Notes under the pieces: model-generated
Database searches by the model: none
Seen by the model: the letters and a program-made list of their open reading frames with translations, nothing else
What the model was told of the DNA's origin: nothing
Origin: an uncultured Mycoplasmatota bacterium
GTDB lineage: Bacteria; Bacillota_I; Bacilli_A; RF39; UBA660
Direction: 5' to 3'
NCBI GenBank assembly: GCA_900543675.1
Contig: UQRY01000027.1
Span: 1 to 23,999, forward strand
Length of the DNA: 23,999 nucleotides
Shown: piece after piece, positions 5,971 through 14,230 of the stretch
Position numbering within the stretch: position 1 is the stretch's first letter
Layout: each line of letters begins with the position of its first letter
Position numbers and translations under genes: made by a program

Positions 5971-6690
5971 GTGTTAAAGTGTGATATTCATAAGTATTTT
6001 TATTCGATTGATCATGAAATTTTACTTTCTAAGTTGTCGCATTTGATTATGGATGAAGAGGTGTTTAGATTAGTTAAAACAATTATCGATAGTACAAATT
6101 TAGATTATGTTAATCAGGAATTAGCGAATGTTATTAAAAGGCGAAAACGATATATTTATCATTCAAATATCAATGAGCGAGAAAAGATAGAACATTTAGC
6201 TAGATTAGCTAAGATTCCTTTTTATGAGAAAGGTAAGGGTCTACCAATTGGAAATATGACTAGTCAGATTTTGGCTATTTTTTATTTGAATGATTTAGAT
6301 CATTATATTAAAGAAAAGCTTGGTGTTCAGTGCTATATTCGTTATATGGATGATTTGATTTTGATTCATTATGATTCTAATTATTTAAAAAAATGTTTAC
6401 ATGAAATAGAAAAGCAGGTGCATGATTTACGATTATCTTTAAATGAAAAAACACAGATTTATGAAGTAACTAATCAGGGTTTTCCTTTTTTAGGATATCG
6501 TTTTGTTTTACGAAAAAAGAGATTACATGTATTATTACTTTCTAATACGAAAAGAAGAATTTTACGGAGGTTAAAGAAAGTTGCGGATAATCAGAAATAT
6601 GATTTTTTGCACCAAAATTACTTTGGTTATTTGTTACCGGCAGATAGTAGGGGATTTTTATATGAAATGAAGAAAAAACGTCTTCGGTAA
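5971..6690 (+). CDS. DGR reverse transcriptase, palm/catalytic part (frameshifted)
   Basis: This is the catalytic palm of the RT. Visible motifs are motif A CDIHKYFYSIDHE (first catalytic Asp), motif B LPIGNMTSQ (6247-6267), with the SQ ending characteristic of DGR RTs rather than the QGxxxS of retrons and introns, motif C YMDD (6343-6354), then FPFLGYRF. The listed ATG at 5971 lies inside the continuous protein sequence and is unlikely to be a real start; the frame actually extends back to the frameshift at about 5931. There is no maturase or endonuclease domain, as expected for DGRs. The stop codon lies inside the loop of a terminator hairpin facing the convergent def gene. The enzyme would make adenine-mutagenised cDNA from TR RNA if the frame is intact. 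Confidence 0.9.
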   Translation: MLKCDIHKYFYSIDHEILLSKLSHLIMDEEVFRLVKTIIDSTNLDYVNQELANVIKRRKRYIYHSNINEREKIEHLARLAKIPFYEKGKGLPIGNMTSQILAIFYLNDLDHYIKEKLGVQCYIRYMDDLILIHYDSNYLKKCLHEIEKQVHDLRLSLNEKTQIYEVTNQGFPFLGYRFVLRKKRLHVLLLSNTKRRILRRLKKVADNQKYDFLHQNYFGYLLPADSRGFLYEMKKKRLR

Positions 6691-6702
6691 GGAAGGCGTT
6701 TT
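6675..6702. terminator. Bidirectional terminator between RT and def
   Basis: An 11-bp stem (6675-6685/6692-6702, one G-U pair) is flanked by A and T runs on both sides, so it works for both convergent genes. The RT stop codon lies in its loop. Confidence 0.75.
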
Positions 6703-7246
6703 AAATAGCTCTATATTTTTCTATATTTTTATACGGATTTTTTGGATCAATTTTATCAATAAAGAGAATTCCATTTAAATGATCAATTTCATGTTGGAAG
6801 GCAATGGCTAGTTCTTCACGAGCTCTTATTTTGATTTTTTTGCCATCGGTGTCATATCCTTCAATTGTGCATCTTGCGTATCTTGGTACGATTCCTTCAC
6901 ATTCACGATTGACACTTAAACATCCTTCGCCACTTTCCACGTAAATCATTTCTTCAGAATGAGAAACCATTTTAGGATTAACGACAACATAAGAATCAAA
7001 TCCATCTTCTACTTCATGAACGATAACAATATAACGTTTATCTACACCAATTTGAATAGCTGCCATTCCCATACCGGGACGAAGGTCGTATTTTTCAGCT
7101 AATTCTTCGATTTGACTGTTATATAGGTATTCTTCCATTAATTCAATGTTTTCTAGATCCTTTTTATCCATAGGAAAGGTTACTTCTTTACTGATTTTTC
7201 TTAATCGTTTATCTTTTTCATCTAAAATATCTTTTGTTTTTAACAT
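6701..7246 (-). CDS. def: Peptide deformylase
   Basis: This enzyme removes the formyl group from the initiator Met of nascent proteins; it is an Fe/Zn metalloprotease acting at the ribosome exit. All three family motifs are present in order: GMGMAAIQIG (motif 1), EGCLSV (motif 2, metal-binding Cys) and QHEIDHLNG (motif 3, two metal His and catalytic Glu). The insertion before EGCLS and the length of about 181 residues suit the type-2 deformylases of Gram-positive bacteria. I chose ATG 7246, since a GGTGAT SD-like site lies about 7 nt upstream; upstream GTG codons at 7255 and 7258 would add 3-4 residues. It is convergent with the DGR RT and shares its terminator. Confidence 0.95.
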   Translation of the reverse strand: MLKTKDILDEKDKRLRKISKEVTFPMDKKDLENIELMEEYLYNSQIEELAEKYDLRPGMGMAAIQIGVDKRYIVIVHEVEDGFDSYVVVNPKMVSHSEEMIYVESGEGCLSVNRECEGIVPRYARCTIEGYDTDGKKIKIRAREELAIAFQHEIDHLNGILFIDKIDPKNPYKNIEKYRAI

Positions 7247-7327
7247 TTTTATCACCACTTCTATTCTTTCTTTTCCCGAACGCTTCGGCCATATTATATC
7301 ATAATTTTACTTTGTTGTGAATAGGTA

Positions 7328-7353
7328 AAGAAAAGAATAGCTTACGCTATCCT
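7328..7353 (-). terminator. Terminator of the YjcZ-like gene
   Basis: Read on the minus strand, GGATAGC and GCTATTC pair around a 4-nt loop and are followed by TTTTCTTT. It lies just after the stop codon. Confidence 0.7.
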
Positions 7354-7544
7354 TAACAGTGATTGAATCTTGAACCAATTACGATGACTAATAGAATAAA
7401 TAATACTAGTACGATAGCATAGTTCGAATTATTGTGGCAACAACCACCGTATGAGTATCCATAGTTTGATTGGTAGTAAGGAGTGTAACCCATGTTAGAG
7501 CATCCACAAGCTCCTCCCATAGATCCTCCCATATAATTGTACAT
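7353..7544 (-). CDS. Small YjcZ-like Gly/Tyr-rich membrane protein
   Basis: This 63-residue protein has an N-terminal half rich in Gly, Tyr, Cys and Met (MGGSMGGACGCSNMGY, later GYSYGGCCH) and a single C-terminal hydrophobic helix (YAIVLVLFILLVIVIG). This matches the YjcZ/sporulation small-protein type of Bacillota, in which a Gly/Tyr-rich stretch precedes an ALIVVLFILLIIVG-like helix. The start ATG 7544 is fixed by an excellent SD (AGGAGGG) 7 nt upstream; an upstream extension in the same frame has no SD. It is monocistronic, with its own terminator, and is divergent from ftsW. Presence of the family hints at a spore-forming ancestry but does not prove sporulation. Function unknown. Confidence 0.75.
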   Translation of the reverse strand: MYNYMGGSMGGACGCSNMGYTPYYQSNYGYSYGGCCHNNSNYAIVLVLFILLVIVIGSRFNHC

Positions 7545-7636
7545 AATCTTCCCTCCTTTTTGATTATCTATTATAAAATATTCATTTTCGTTCAATAGTG
7601 TTATTACAAAAGTCCAATTGTCAAAAAACAACGGAT

Positions 7637-7666
7637 TTGTCCTATAAAAAAGTTAGAAAATATGAT
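7637..7666 (+). promoter_or_regulatory. Promoter of ftsW
   Basis: TTGTCC at 7637-7642 and TATGAT at 7661-7666, 18-bp spacer, about 40 bp before the ftsW start. Confidence 0.6.
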
Positions 7667-7704
7667 ATGATAGTAATAATGATAGATAGAGGGGATAGCT
7701 AGTT

Positions 7705-8874
7705 ATGAAGAAGCTGATAAAAAACTTAGATAAGCCTTTACTTATTATTTCAGTAATTTTGTTTATTATTGGGCTAATTATGATTTTTTCTTCTTCTAGT
7801 ATTACTTCGTTTATGAAGTATAATGCGAGCCCTTATCTTTACTTTTTTAAGCAGTGTTTATTTTTAGGATTTAGTTTGCTTCTTTGTTTGTTTATTTTAC
7901 CTTTTCATAGTAAGAGTTATCGAATATTTTCTAGCCTGGGAGTTTATTTGGTAGGAGCTTTACTGGTTTTGCTATTAATTTATGGAACAGTAAAGAATTT
8001 AGCAGTCAGTTGGATTGATTTTGGATTTATGTCTCTTCAACCGAGTGAATTTGCGAAAATTATTATCATTGTGTGGTTAGCTTGTTATTATGATGCGAAT
8101 AAGGATAAGCTGAATAGTTATATTGTAGTGTTGTATCCTATTTTTATTTCAATGATTATTGCGGGATTGATTTTTGTTCAACCGGATTTAGGAACGGCGA
8201 TTATTTTTAGTGTGATTGTAGCAGCGATTTTTTTTATGGCGCCGATCGAAAAAGAAATCAGAAACAAAGTATTAATGATTTTAGGTAGTATTGTTTTGAT
8301 TGCGGTAATTGTTTTGGCTAGTGGTGGTAAGTCGTTACTTAATGAGCGACAACTACAACGTTTTGATTTTACCGATCCATGTAGTGAAGAAAAGTTTTAC
8401 AGTTATGGGAATCAGGTATGTAATGGGTATATTGCGATCAATAATGGTGGCTTACATGGTGTTGGTTTAGGTGGAAGTACGCAGAAATATTTATATTTAC
8501 CAGAAGCGCATACGGATTTCATTTTTGCGATTATTATGGAAGAGTTGGGATATTTAGGGGCGTTATTTATCTTTACTTTGTACTTTTTATTGATTGGTCG
8601 TATTATCAAGATTGCGAAGCAGAGTTATAATACGAGAGGCTTTTTGATTTGTATGGGGGTTGCGGTTTATATTTTGATGCATATCGTTGTTAATTTGGGT
8701 GGTATCTTTGGACTTATCCCAATGACAGGGGTACCGTTACCATTTATGAGTTATGGTGGAAGTTATGCGATGTGTTTGATTTTGAGTTTATGCTTTGTTC
8801 AACGAATTAATATTGAAAATCGCTTATATTTAGAAAAAACGGCGGATAAGCCAAAGAAAAAGAGAAGATTTTAA
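7705..8874 (+). CDS. ftsW: FtsW/RodA-family SEDS peptidoglycan glycosyltransferase
   Basis: This is a SEDS-family integral membrane enzyme that polymerises lipid II into glycan strands, usually with a class-B penicillin-binding protein, in division (FtsW), elongation (RodA) or sporulation (SpoVE). Its 389 residues have about ten membrane helices. Family signatures are WIDFGFMSLQPSEFAKI, FVQPDLGTA, GGLHGVGLGGS, PEAHTDFIFAIIMEELG (the Asp near residue 271 is the conserved catalytic one) and PMTGVPLPFMSYGGS near the C-terminus. The QRFDFTDPC and YGNQVCNGYIAINNGG segments fit FtsW/SpoVE better than RodA, but the choice among the three is not certain. SD GAGGGGA lies about 10 nt before ATG 7705. 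It has its own promoter and terminator. Confidence 0.9.
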   Translation: MKKLIKNLDKPLLIISVILFIIGLIMIFSSSSITSFMKYNASPYLYFFKQCLFLGFSLLLCLFILPFHSKSYRIFSSLGVYLVGALLVLLLIYGTVKNLAVSWIDFGFMSLQPSEFAKIIIIVWLACYYDANKDKLNSYIVVLYPIFISMIIAGLIFVQPDLGTAIIFSVIVAAIFFMAPIEKEIRNKVLMILGSIVLIAVIVLASGGKSLLNERQLQRFDFTDPCSEEKFYSYGNQVCNGYIAINNGGLHGVGLGGSTQKYLYLPEAHTDFIFAIIMEELGYLGALFIFTLYFLLIGRIIKIAKQSYNTRGFLICMGVAVYILMHIVVNLGGIFGLIPMTGVPLPFMSYGGSYAMCLILSLCFVQRINIENRLYLEKTADKPKKKRRF

Positions 8875-8900
8875 ACTTTATGGAAGTCTTCTTTTTCTTT
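8859..8900 (+). terminator. Terminator of ftsW
   Basis: A/G-rich 8859-8868 pairs with 8887-8896 (about 10 bp, long loop), followed by a T-rich tract. It overlaps the ftsW stop codon. Confidence 0.5.
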
Positions 8901-8931
8901 TTGTAGAATAATCTTATTGGGAGGTTATGAT

Positions 8932-9777
8932 ATGTTAAGAAAAGGAAGAGATTGGTTAATCGATAACCAACGATATTTTTGGATTGGAGGAAGTACTTTT
9001 TTAATTGTTGGGATTCTTGTGGGATGTTTTTTCTTTCTTGGAGAGAATCAAATTATGAAGAAGGATAACTTAGTATCTTTTTCTACTTTTGATGATATGA
9101 ATGATACTTCTACGCCTATTTCGGAGAATGTAGAGGAAGTAGGGGAAGTAGAAGAGGTTGTGGAAACACCACAAGCGACGCCAGTTGATGCTTCTAATCA
9201 GATTGTTGTCGACATTAAAGGTGCAGTTTTAACACCGGGAATTTATACGGTTGATGCGAATACTAGAGTGATGCAAGTCATTGATAAAGCTGGAGGATTA
9301 ACGGAAAATGCCGATGTTTCGGTGATTAATTTAGGAAAAAAAGTTTTTGATGAAATGGTCATTTATATTTACACTAAGGAAGAAGTCGCTAATTTTGTTA
9401 CGACAAAGGAAGAACTGGTTGAAAAAATAGAAGCTTGTCCTGAAACTAATTACCCTAATGATGCTTGTGTTTGCATTGGAGATACAAATATTGTTGATCA
9501 AAATACAGGGGTAGGGTCTGGTGATGTTTTAGTTAATGATACGGAAAGTGAATCGGTTACGGATTCAGAAGTTATACCAGAAAATGGTAAAGTTTCTCTT
9601 AATCAAGCATCTTTAGAAGAGTTGATGACCTTAACAGGAATTGGAGAAGTAAAAGCGCAAGCGATTATTACTTATCGAGAGGCTAATGGTGGTTTTAAAA
9701 CAATTGAAGAATTAAAGAACGTTGATGGAATCGGGGATAGTACTTTTGAAAAAATTAAAGCTCAACTTACTATCTGA
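8932..9777 (+). CDS. comEA: ComEA-like DNA receptor
   Basis: This membrane-anchored DNA-binding protein captures double-stranded DNA at the surface and delivers it to the ComEC channel. The order is a basic N-terminus, one membrane helix (FLIVGILVGCFFFLG), an acidic linker rich in Glu and Val, an SLBB domain (IVVDIKGAVLTPGIYTV, then LGKKVFDEMVIYI), a second linker with four cysteines, and a C-terminal pair of helix-hairpin-helix motifs (VSLNQASLEELMTLTGIGEV, then NVDGIGDSTFEKI). ATG 8932 is chosen because SD GGGAGG (8919-8924) lies 7 nt upstream. The end overlaps comEC by about 50 nt, so the two are translationally coupled. A Cys-containing linker is not usual in ComEA and may form a disulfide. 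Confidence 0.92.
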   Translation: MLRKGRDWLIDNQRYFWIGGSTFLIVGILVGCFFFLGENQIMKKDNLVSFSTFDDMNDTSTPISENVEEVGEVEEVVETPQATPVDASNQIVVDIKGAVLTPGIYTVDANTRVMQVIDKAGGLTENADVSVINLGKKVFDEMVIYIYTKEEVANFVTTKEELVEKIEACPETNYPNDACVCIGDTNIVDQNTGVGSGDVLVNDTESESVTDSEVIPENGKVSLNQASLEELMTLTGIGEVKAQAIITYREANGGFKTIEELKNVDGIGDSTFEKIKAQLTI

Positions 9778-11797
9778 GCGATTCTTTTTGCTCCTTTTTA
9801 TTGGGGGAGTTTTATTTTGCTTATATCGTCATCTTGAACCAGAAAATTCTAAGTTAGATCCTAATGTTCATGAATGGCAGGCAGTAATTCAACGTGTTTC
9901 TGATCGTGGGGATTATGTTCAGTTTGTTTTTGATGTTGGTGAAGTGATTAGTGGAAATTATTTTAAAGAGGAAAGAGAAGTACTACCAAACTTTAAAGCT
10001 GGTGATGTTGTTTTACTTCGAGGGAAACTTGTTCTTCCTAAGAAAAATACAGTCCCTAATCTTTTTAATTATCGCCATTACTTGAAAACAAAAGGGCAGT
10101 ATTATGTTGTTGAAATTGAGTCTATTACGTTTTTAAAAGAAACAACTTCTTGGTTTTATCAAGTGAAAAATTGGTTGTTTCATCATCTTGAAAAATATGA
10201 AAGTAGTGGATATTTGAAATTGTTTTTGTTGGGCGATAAGCATGACTTAGAAGAAGAGGTGATAGATAGTTATCAAACTAATGGAATTAGTCATCTTTTT
10301 GCGATTTCTGGTATGCATATTTCTTTACTTAGTGCGATTCTTTTTTGGCTACTCCGACGGTTTCATATGTCTATGATTCTTTCGACTATTCTTGTAATGG
10401 CTTTTATTTTGTTTTATATGACTTTAGTAGATTTTACGCCATCAGTGGCGAGAAGTGTCGTATTTTTCTGTCTACTGTCTTTGAAAAAACTTTTTCGCTT
10501 GAAAACGTCTACTGTTAGTATCTTTTTGGGGATGATTGGATTATTACTCTTTTTTCGTCCTTTGATTATTTATGATGTTGGTTTTCAGTATTCGGCTAGT
10601 ATTAGTTTTTTTCTTATTTTGTATCGAAAACATTTAAAACAGAATTCTTATTTTCGTAATTTGTTGGTGATATCGACAGTAGCTTTTTTGCTCGGTTTAC
10701 CGATATCGCTATATCATTTTTATCAGGTAAATCTTTTGGGAATTGTTTTGAACTTGTTTTTTGTTCCTTTTGTTTCGTTTGTAGTGTTTCCTCTTACGTT
10801 ACTGACTTTTTGTTTTCCTTTTTTGGATTCTGTGTATTTATTTTTTACCAATATTATGGAGACAATTTCCCTTTATTTTGTTCGTTTTGACTGTTTAAAT
10901 TTTGTTTTTGGTCGACCTTCTTTGTTTTGGATTTTTCTTTATTATTTGTTTCTACTTTTCTATTTGTTTTCTGGTAAGAGAAAATTTGCGATTTTAACGG
11001 TTGTTTTAAGTATGATTTTTTATTTTCAACTTATTCTTTTTCCTCGGCAGTTTTTTATTTTTATTGATGTAGGTCAAGGAGATGCTACCTTGTTTCATTC
11101 CGCTGGAAAAACCATGTTGATAGATACTGGTGGGAAGTTATTTTCTTCTTCTTCGCTAGCGAGCGATACTTTGGTTCCATTACTTCATTCTTTGGGAATT
11201 CGTTCTCTTAATTATTTGATTCTTACTCACGGTGATTATGATCATATGGGTGAGGGAATTACTTTAGTGGAATCCTTTAAAGTAGGTAAAGTGATATTCA
11301 ATTCAGGAAAATATAACGATCTGGAATTGGCCCTTATTCAAGTTCTTAATGAAAAGAATATTCCTTATTATCAGAATATCCAAGAATTGCGTATGGGTAA
11401 TCAATCATTTTATTTTTTAAATCGTCAGTTATATGATGATGAGAATGATAATTCTATGGTTTTATATACAGAACTTCATGGAATAAAATTATTATTTATG
11501 GGAGATGCAGGAGTAGAGGTAGAAGAGGACTTGTTAGAAAAGTATAATTTTCGTGATATTGAACTATTGAAAGTTGGTCATCACGGAAGTAAGACAAGTT
11601 CAAGTGAAGAATTTATTCACAAGATTAATCCTAGATATTCCATTATTTCCGTAGGTAAAAACAATTGGTATCATCATCCGAATGAGGAAATATTAAATCG
11701 TTTGAAAAATTCCGTTATTTATAGAACTGATCAAGATGGAAGTGTTATGGTTAAAATAGAAAACGATCATTTATATATAGAAACATATGCTCCATGA
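9725..11797 (+). CDS. comEC: ComEC/Rec2-family DNA-uptake channel
   Basis: This polytopic membrane protein passes transforming single-stranded DNA into the cytoplasm. About 690 residues contain an N-terminal OB-like region (to about 140), the competence membrane domain with the hallmark YQTNGISHLFAISGMHISLL, many helices to about 440, then a metallo-beta-lactamase domain with IDVGQGDATLF, LTHGDYDHMGEG and VGHHGSKTSSS, the nuclease thought to degrade the non-transforming strand. All metal ligands appear present. The gene overlaps comEA by about 50 nt; the start could be ATG 9725 or TTG 9746 (GGGG 9 nt upstream). No holA or comER follows, and other competence genes are outside the window, so natural transformation is inferred only. 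Confidence 0.93.
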   Translation: MESGIVLLKKLKLNLLSERFFLLLFIGGVLFCLYRHLEPENSKLDPNVHEWQAVIQRVSDRGDYVQFVFDVGEVISGNYFKEEREVLPNFKAGDVVLLRGKLVLPKKNTVPNLFNYRHYLKTKGQYYVVEIESITFLKETTSWFYQVKNWLFHHLEKYESSGYLKLFLLGDKHDLEEEVIDSYQTNGISHLFAISGMHISLLSAILFWLLRRFHMSMILSTILVMAFILFYMTLVDFTPSVARSVVFFCLLSLKKLFRLKTSTVSIFLGMIGLLLFFRPLIIYDVGFQYSASISFFLILYRKHLKQNSYFRNLLVISTVAFLLGLPISLYHFYQVNLLGIVLNLFFVPFVSFVVFPLTLLTFCFPFLDSVYLFFTNIMETISLYFVRFDCLNFVFGRPSLFWIFLYYLFLLFYLFSGKRKFAILTVVLSMIFYFQLILFPRQFFIFIDVGQGDATLFHSAGKTMLIDTGGKLFSSSSLASDTLVPLLHSLGIRSLNYLILTHGDYDHMGEGITLVESFKVGKVIFNSGKYNDLELALIQVLNEKNIPYYQNIQELRMGNQSFYFLNRQLYDDENDNSMVLYTELHGIKLLFMGDAGVEVEEDLLEKYNFRDIELLKVGHHGSKTSSSEEFIHKINPRYSIISVGKNNWYHHPNEEILNRLKNSVIYRTDQDGSVMVKIENDHLYIETYAP

Positions 11798-11881
11798 AGA
11801 ATTAAAAAGGTGTAACTATTTAGTTTTTTTAACCATAATATATAGTAAGTCGTTTATTTTTTAAACGCTTTACATAGATCT

Positions 11882-11901
11882 GGAGATTTATTTCTCCTTT
11901 T
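11882..11901 (+). terminator. Weak candidate terminator after comEC
   Basis: GGAGA (11882-11886) and TCTCC (11893-11897) form a 5-bp stem followed by a T-run. It is short, hence the low confidence. Confidence 0.35.
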
Positions 11902-11904
11902 TCA

Positions 11905-11933
11905 TTGAAAAAGAAATAAAAATGTGATACTAT
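11905..11933 (+). promoter_or_regulatory. Promoter of the first HD-domain gene
   Basis: TTGAAA at 11905-11910 and TACTAT at 11928-11933 with a 17-bp spacer; a TG one base before the -10 makes it an extended -10 promoter. Confidence 0.65.
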
Positions 11934-11972
11934 TTATTTTAGTGTAATATTTATTATTAGGGGTGGCAGTAT

Positions 11973-12479
11973 ATGAATCGACAGATTACCGATCGGGAAT
12001 ATCTATATATTGTTCGAGATATATTGGAACATCAAGAGTTCCAGCGTTTGTCTTCTATTACTCATCACGGCAATAATCGTTATGATCATTGCGTGAGAGT
12101 TTCTTTTTGGTCATACCGAGTAAGTAAGTTTTTTCGCTTAGATTATGATCGTGTGGCACGTGCAGCTTTATTACATGACTTTTTCTTTGAAGATAACGAA
12201 GGTATTGATAAAAAGACAAGAACTAGTGTTTTAGTTAAGCATCCACAGTATGCTTTAGAAAATGCATGTCGTTATTTCGAACTTTCTGATATGGAAAAAG
12301 ACATTATCGCAACTCATATGTTTCCGGTCAATTTACGAATTCCTAAATATTTTGAAAGTTGGATAGTAGATTTAGTCGATGATATTGTTGCGGTTTATGA
12401 AAAGACTTATATTTTACGTAAGCAACTATCTACTTCGGTTTCATTTATGTTTATTATTTTGTTAAATTATTTACGCTAG
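11973..12479 (+). CDS. HD-domain phosphohydrolase-like protein
   Basis: This 168-residue soluble protein belongs to the HD superfamily of metal-dependent phosphohydrolases. The metal-binding set is visible: His in RYDHCVRVS near residue 38, the His-Asp pair in ALLHDFFFED near 69-70, His in IATHMFPVNL near 112, and Asp in IVDLVDDIVAVYE near 130. Family members of this size act on nucleotides or nucleotide signals, but the substrate cannot be told from sequence. A paralog at 19796-20365 shares HEFQR-like, HD and HMFPxNLxxPxYxExW segments. It is monocistronic, with an extended -10 promoter upstream and a strong terminator (12487-12523) downstream. Confidence 0.85.
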   Translation: MNRQITDREYLYIVRDILEHQEFQRLSSITHHGNNRYDHCVRVSFWSYRVSKFFRLDYDRVARAALLHDFFFEDNEGIDKKTRTSVLVKHPQYALENACRYFELSDMEKDIIATHMFPVNLRIPKYFESWIVDLVDDIVAVYEKTYILRKQLSTSVSFMFIILLNYLR

Positions 12480-12486
12480 TCAGTAG

Positions 12487-12526
12487 AAAAGATCAGAACT
12501 TTTTATAAAAGCTCTGATCTTTTATT
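12487..12526 (+). terminator. Strong terminator after the first HD gene
   Basis: An 11-bp perfect stem (12487-12497/12513-12523) with a T-rich tail. Confidence 0.8.
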
Positions 12527-12536
12527 TACAAATAAA

Positions 12537-12555
12537 GTCCCACAACGAGTGAGAC
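12537..12555 (-). terminator. Terminator of tRNA-Arg
   Basis: On the minus strand GTCTCAC and GTGGGAC form a 7-bp stem with one mismatch and a TTTATTT tail, downstream of tRNA-Arg. Confidence 0.6.
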
Positions 12556-12578
12556 TTAGCATGTTATGAAATTATAAA

Positions 12579-12655
<77 letters not shown>

Positions 12656-12668
12656 AAAAACTACTATT

Positions 12669-12696
12669 ATTATATCATAAAATGATTACTTTACAA
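12669..12696 (-). promoter_or_regulatory. Promoter of tRNA-Arg
   Basis: On the minus strand, TTGTAA (12696-12691), 16-bp spacer, TATAAT (12674-12669), 13 bp before the tRNA. Confidence 0.65.
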
Positions 12697-12718
12697 TCCT
12701 CAAAAAATGATTAGTTTC

Positions 12719-12748
12719 TTGCTAGTTTTTTGTTATATTTGGTACAAT
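12719..12748 (+). promoter_or_regulatory. Promoter of the DUF2130-type gene
   Basis: TTGCTA at 12719-12724 and TACAAT at 12743-12748, 18-bp spacer. Confidence 0.55.
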
Positions 12749-12766
12749 GAATTAGGAGGGGATAGT

Positions 12767-14083
12767 ATGAACGAGATTAAATGTCCACATTGTGGTACTG
12801 TCTTTCAGATCCAAGAGACAGATTATTTAGCTATTGTTAAACAAGTTAGAGATAAAGAATTTGCTAGTGAGATTGCTTCTCGAGAAAAACAATATCAAGC
12901 AAATCAAGAAAGTGCCGTTAAGTTAGCTGAAGCAGAACTTGAAAAAAAATTTACTAAACAATTAGGTGAACAGAATTTAGAAATTTCTGAGCTTAAGAAA
13001 GAATTAAGCCATAAGGAAGAAGAAACTAAGCACAAATTGGAAGTTGCTCATCAAGCAGAATTAACGAAAAAGAGTTTAGAGATAGAAAAATTGAAAGGTG
13101 AACTTCAGTTAAAAGATACCGAGTTAAAACATACTGTTCAAGAAGCTGTTATTGAAAAAGAACAAGAGATTAGTCATTTAAATAATGAATTGACAATAAG
13201 TAAAAATGAATATTTATTAAAAGAGAAAAATTTACGTGAACATTTTGAAGAAAAAATCAAGGATAAGGATGAACAAATTGCTTATTATCGTGATTTTAAA
13301 GCTAGACAATCGACTAAAATGATTGGCGAATCCTTAGAACAACATTGCAGTAATGAATTCAATCGTTTACGACCACTTTTTAAAAACTGTACTTTTGAAA
13401 AAGATAATGATATTAAAACTGGATCTAAAGGGGATTTTATTTTTCGAGATTTTGATGAGGATGGTACAGAAGTAGTATCCATTATGTTCGAGATGAAAAA
13501 TGAAGCAGATACTACAGCGACAAAGCATAAAAATGAAGACTTCTTAAAAGAATTAGATAAAGATCGTCGCGAGAAGAAATGTGAGTATGCTGTTTTAGTG
13601 TCATTATTAGAGTTAGATAATGATTACTATAATAACGGTATCGTTGATATGTCTTATCAATACGATAAGATGTATGTTATTCGTCCACAATTTTTTATTC
13701 CTTTGATTACCTTGATTCGAGGAATGGCAGTACATGCTTTGACTTATAAGAAAGAATTACAAGTTGTTCAAAATCAGAATATTGATATTTCTCATTTTGA
13801 AGAAGATATTACCAATTTTAAAGAAAGCTTTGGTCGCAATTATCGACTTGCAAGTGAAAAGTTTAAGAAGGCGATCGATGAGATAGATAAAACAATTGAT
13901 CATTTACAAAAAACAAAAGAAGCTTTACTTTCTAGTGAAAATAATTTACGTATTGCTAAAAATAAGGCTGAAGACTTAACCATAAAAAAATTAACTCATC
14001 ATAATGAAACAGTGGCGAAAATGTTTGAAGAATTAAAAGAACAGAAAGAAACGCAATCATTATCAGATATTAAACAAGAGTAA
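12767..14083 (+). CDS. DUF2130-type coiled-coil protein with nuclease-like fold
   Basis: This 438-residue cytoplasmic protein matches the DUF2130 arrangement. It starts with one half of a zinc ribbon (CPHCGTVFQI, residues 5-14), followed by a long Glu/Lys-rich coiled coil (about 30-190), then a globular core with GDFIFRD (Asp 223) and MFEMKNE (Glu 242, Lys 244), a D...ExK pattern like the PD-(D/E)xK nuclease fold, then DFLKELDKDRREKKCEYAVLVS and IRPQFFIPLI, and a C-terminal coiled coil. The function of the family is not established; DNA- or phage-related roles are speculation. ATG 12767 has an ideal SD (AGGAGGGG, 12753-12760); an upstream in-frame extension overlaps the promoter and is rejected. 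Confidence 0.85.
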   Translation: MNEIKCPHCGTVFQIQETDYLAIVKQVRDKEFASEIASREKQYQANQESAVKLAEAELEKKFTKQLGEQNLEISELKKELSHKEEETKHKLEVAHQAELTKKSLEIEKLKGELQLKDTELKHTVQEAVIEKEQEISHLNNELTISKNEYLLKEKNLREHFEEKIKDKDEQIAYYRDFKARQSTKMIGESLEQHCSNEFNRLRPLFKNCTFEKDNDIKTGSKGDFIFRDFDEDGTEVVSIMFEMKNEADTTATKHKNEDFLKELDKDRREKKCEYAVLVSLLELDNDYYNNGIVDMSYQYDKMYVIRPQFFIPLITLIRGMAVHALTYKKELQVVQNQNIDISHFEEDITNFKESFGRNYRLASEKFKKAIDEIDKTIDHLQKTKEALLSSENNLRIAKNKAEDLTIKKLTHHNETVAKMFEELKEQKETQSLSDIKQE

Positions 14084-14128
14084 AATCTATGTCAAGCGCA
14101 TAACTTTTTAATTTATGTTAGAATAAAC

Positions 14129-14159
14129 TTGACCTATAGTGTAGTTTAGATGGTATGAT
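14129..14159 (+). promoter_or_regulatory. Promoter of the small membrane protein gene
   Basis: TTGACC at 14129-14134 and TATGAT at 14154-14159 with 19-bp spacer; TG one base before the -10. Confidence 0.6.
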
Positions 14160-14230
14160 AAAATTGGAGGTGATGATCGGTCGGTGGGGTTTTGTAGATA
14201 AGTATAATTATTTAGAAAGGGGAGATAGAG

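Noticed and set aside
8412..8609. Minus-strand open frame inside ftsW
   Set aside because: Antisense to a conserved membrane protein region.
13285..13482. Minus-strand open frame inside the DUF2130-type gene
   Set aside because: Antisense shadow without SD or motif.
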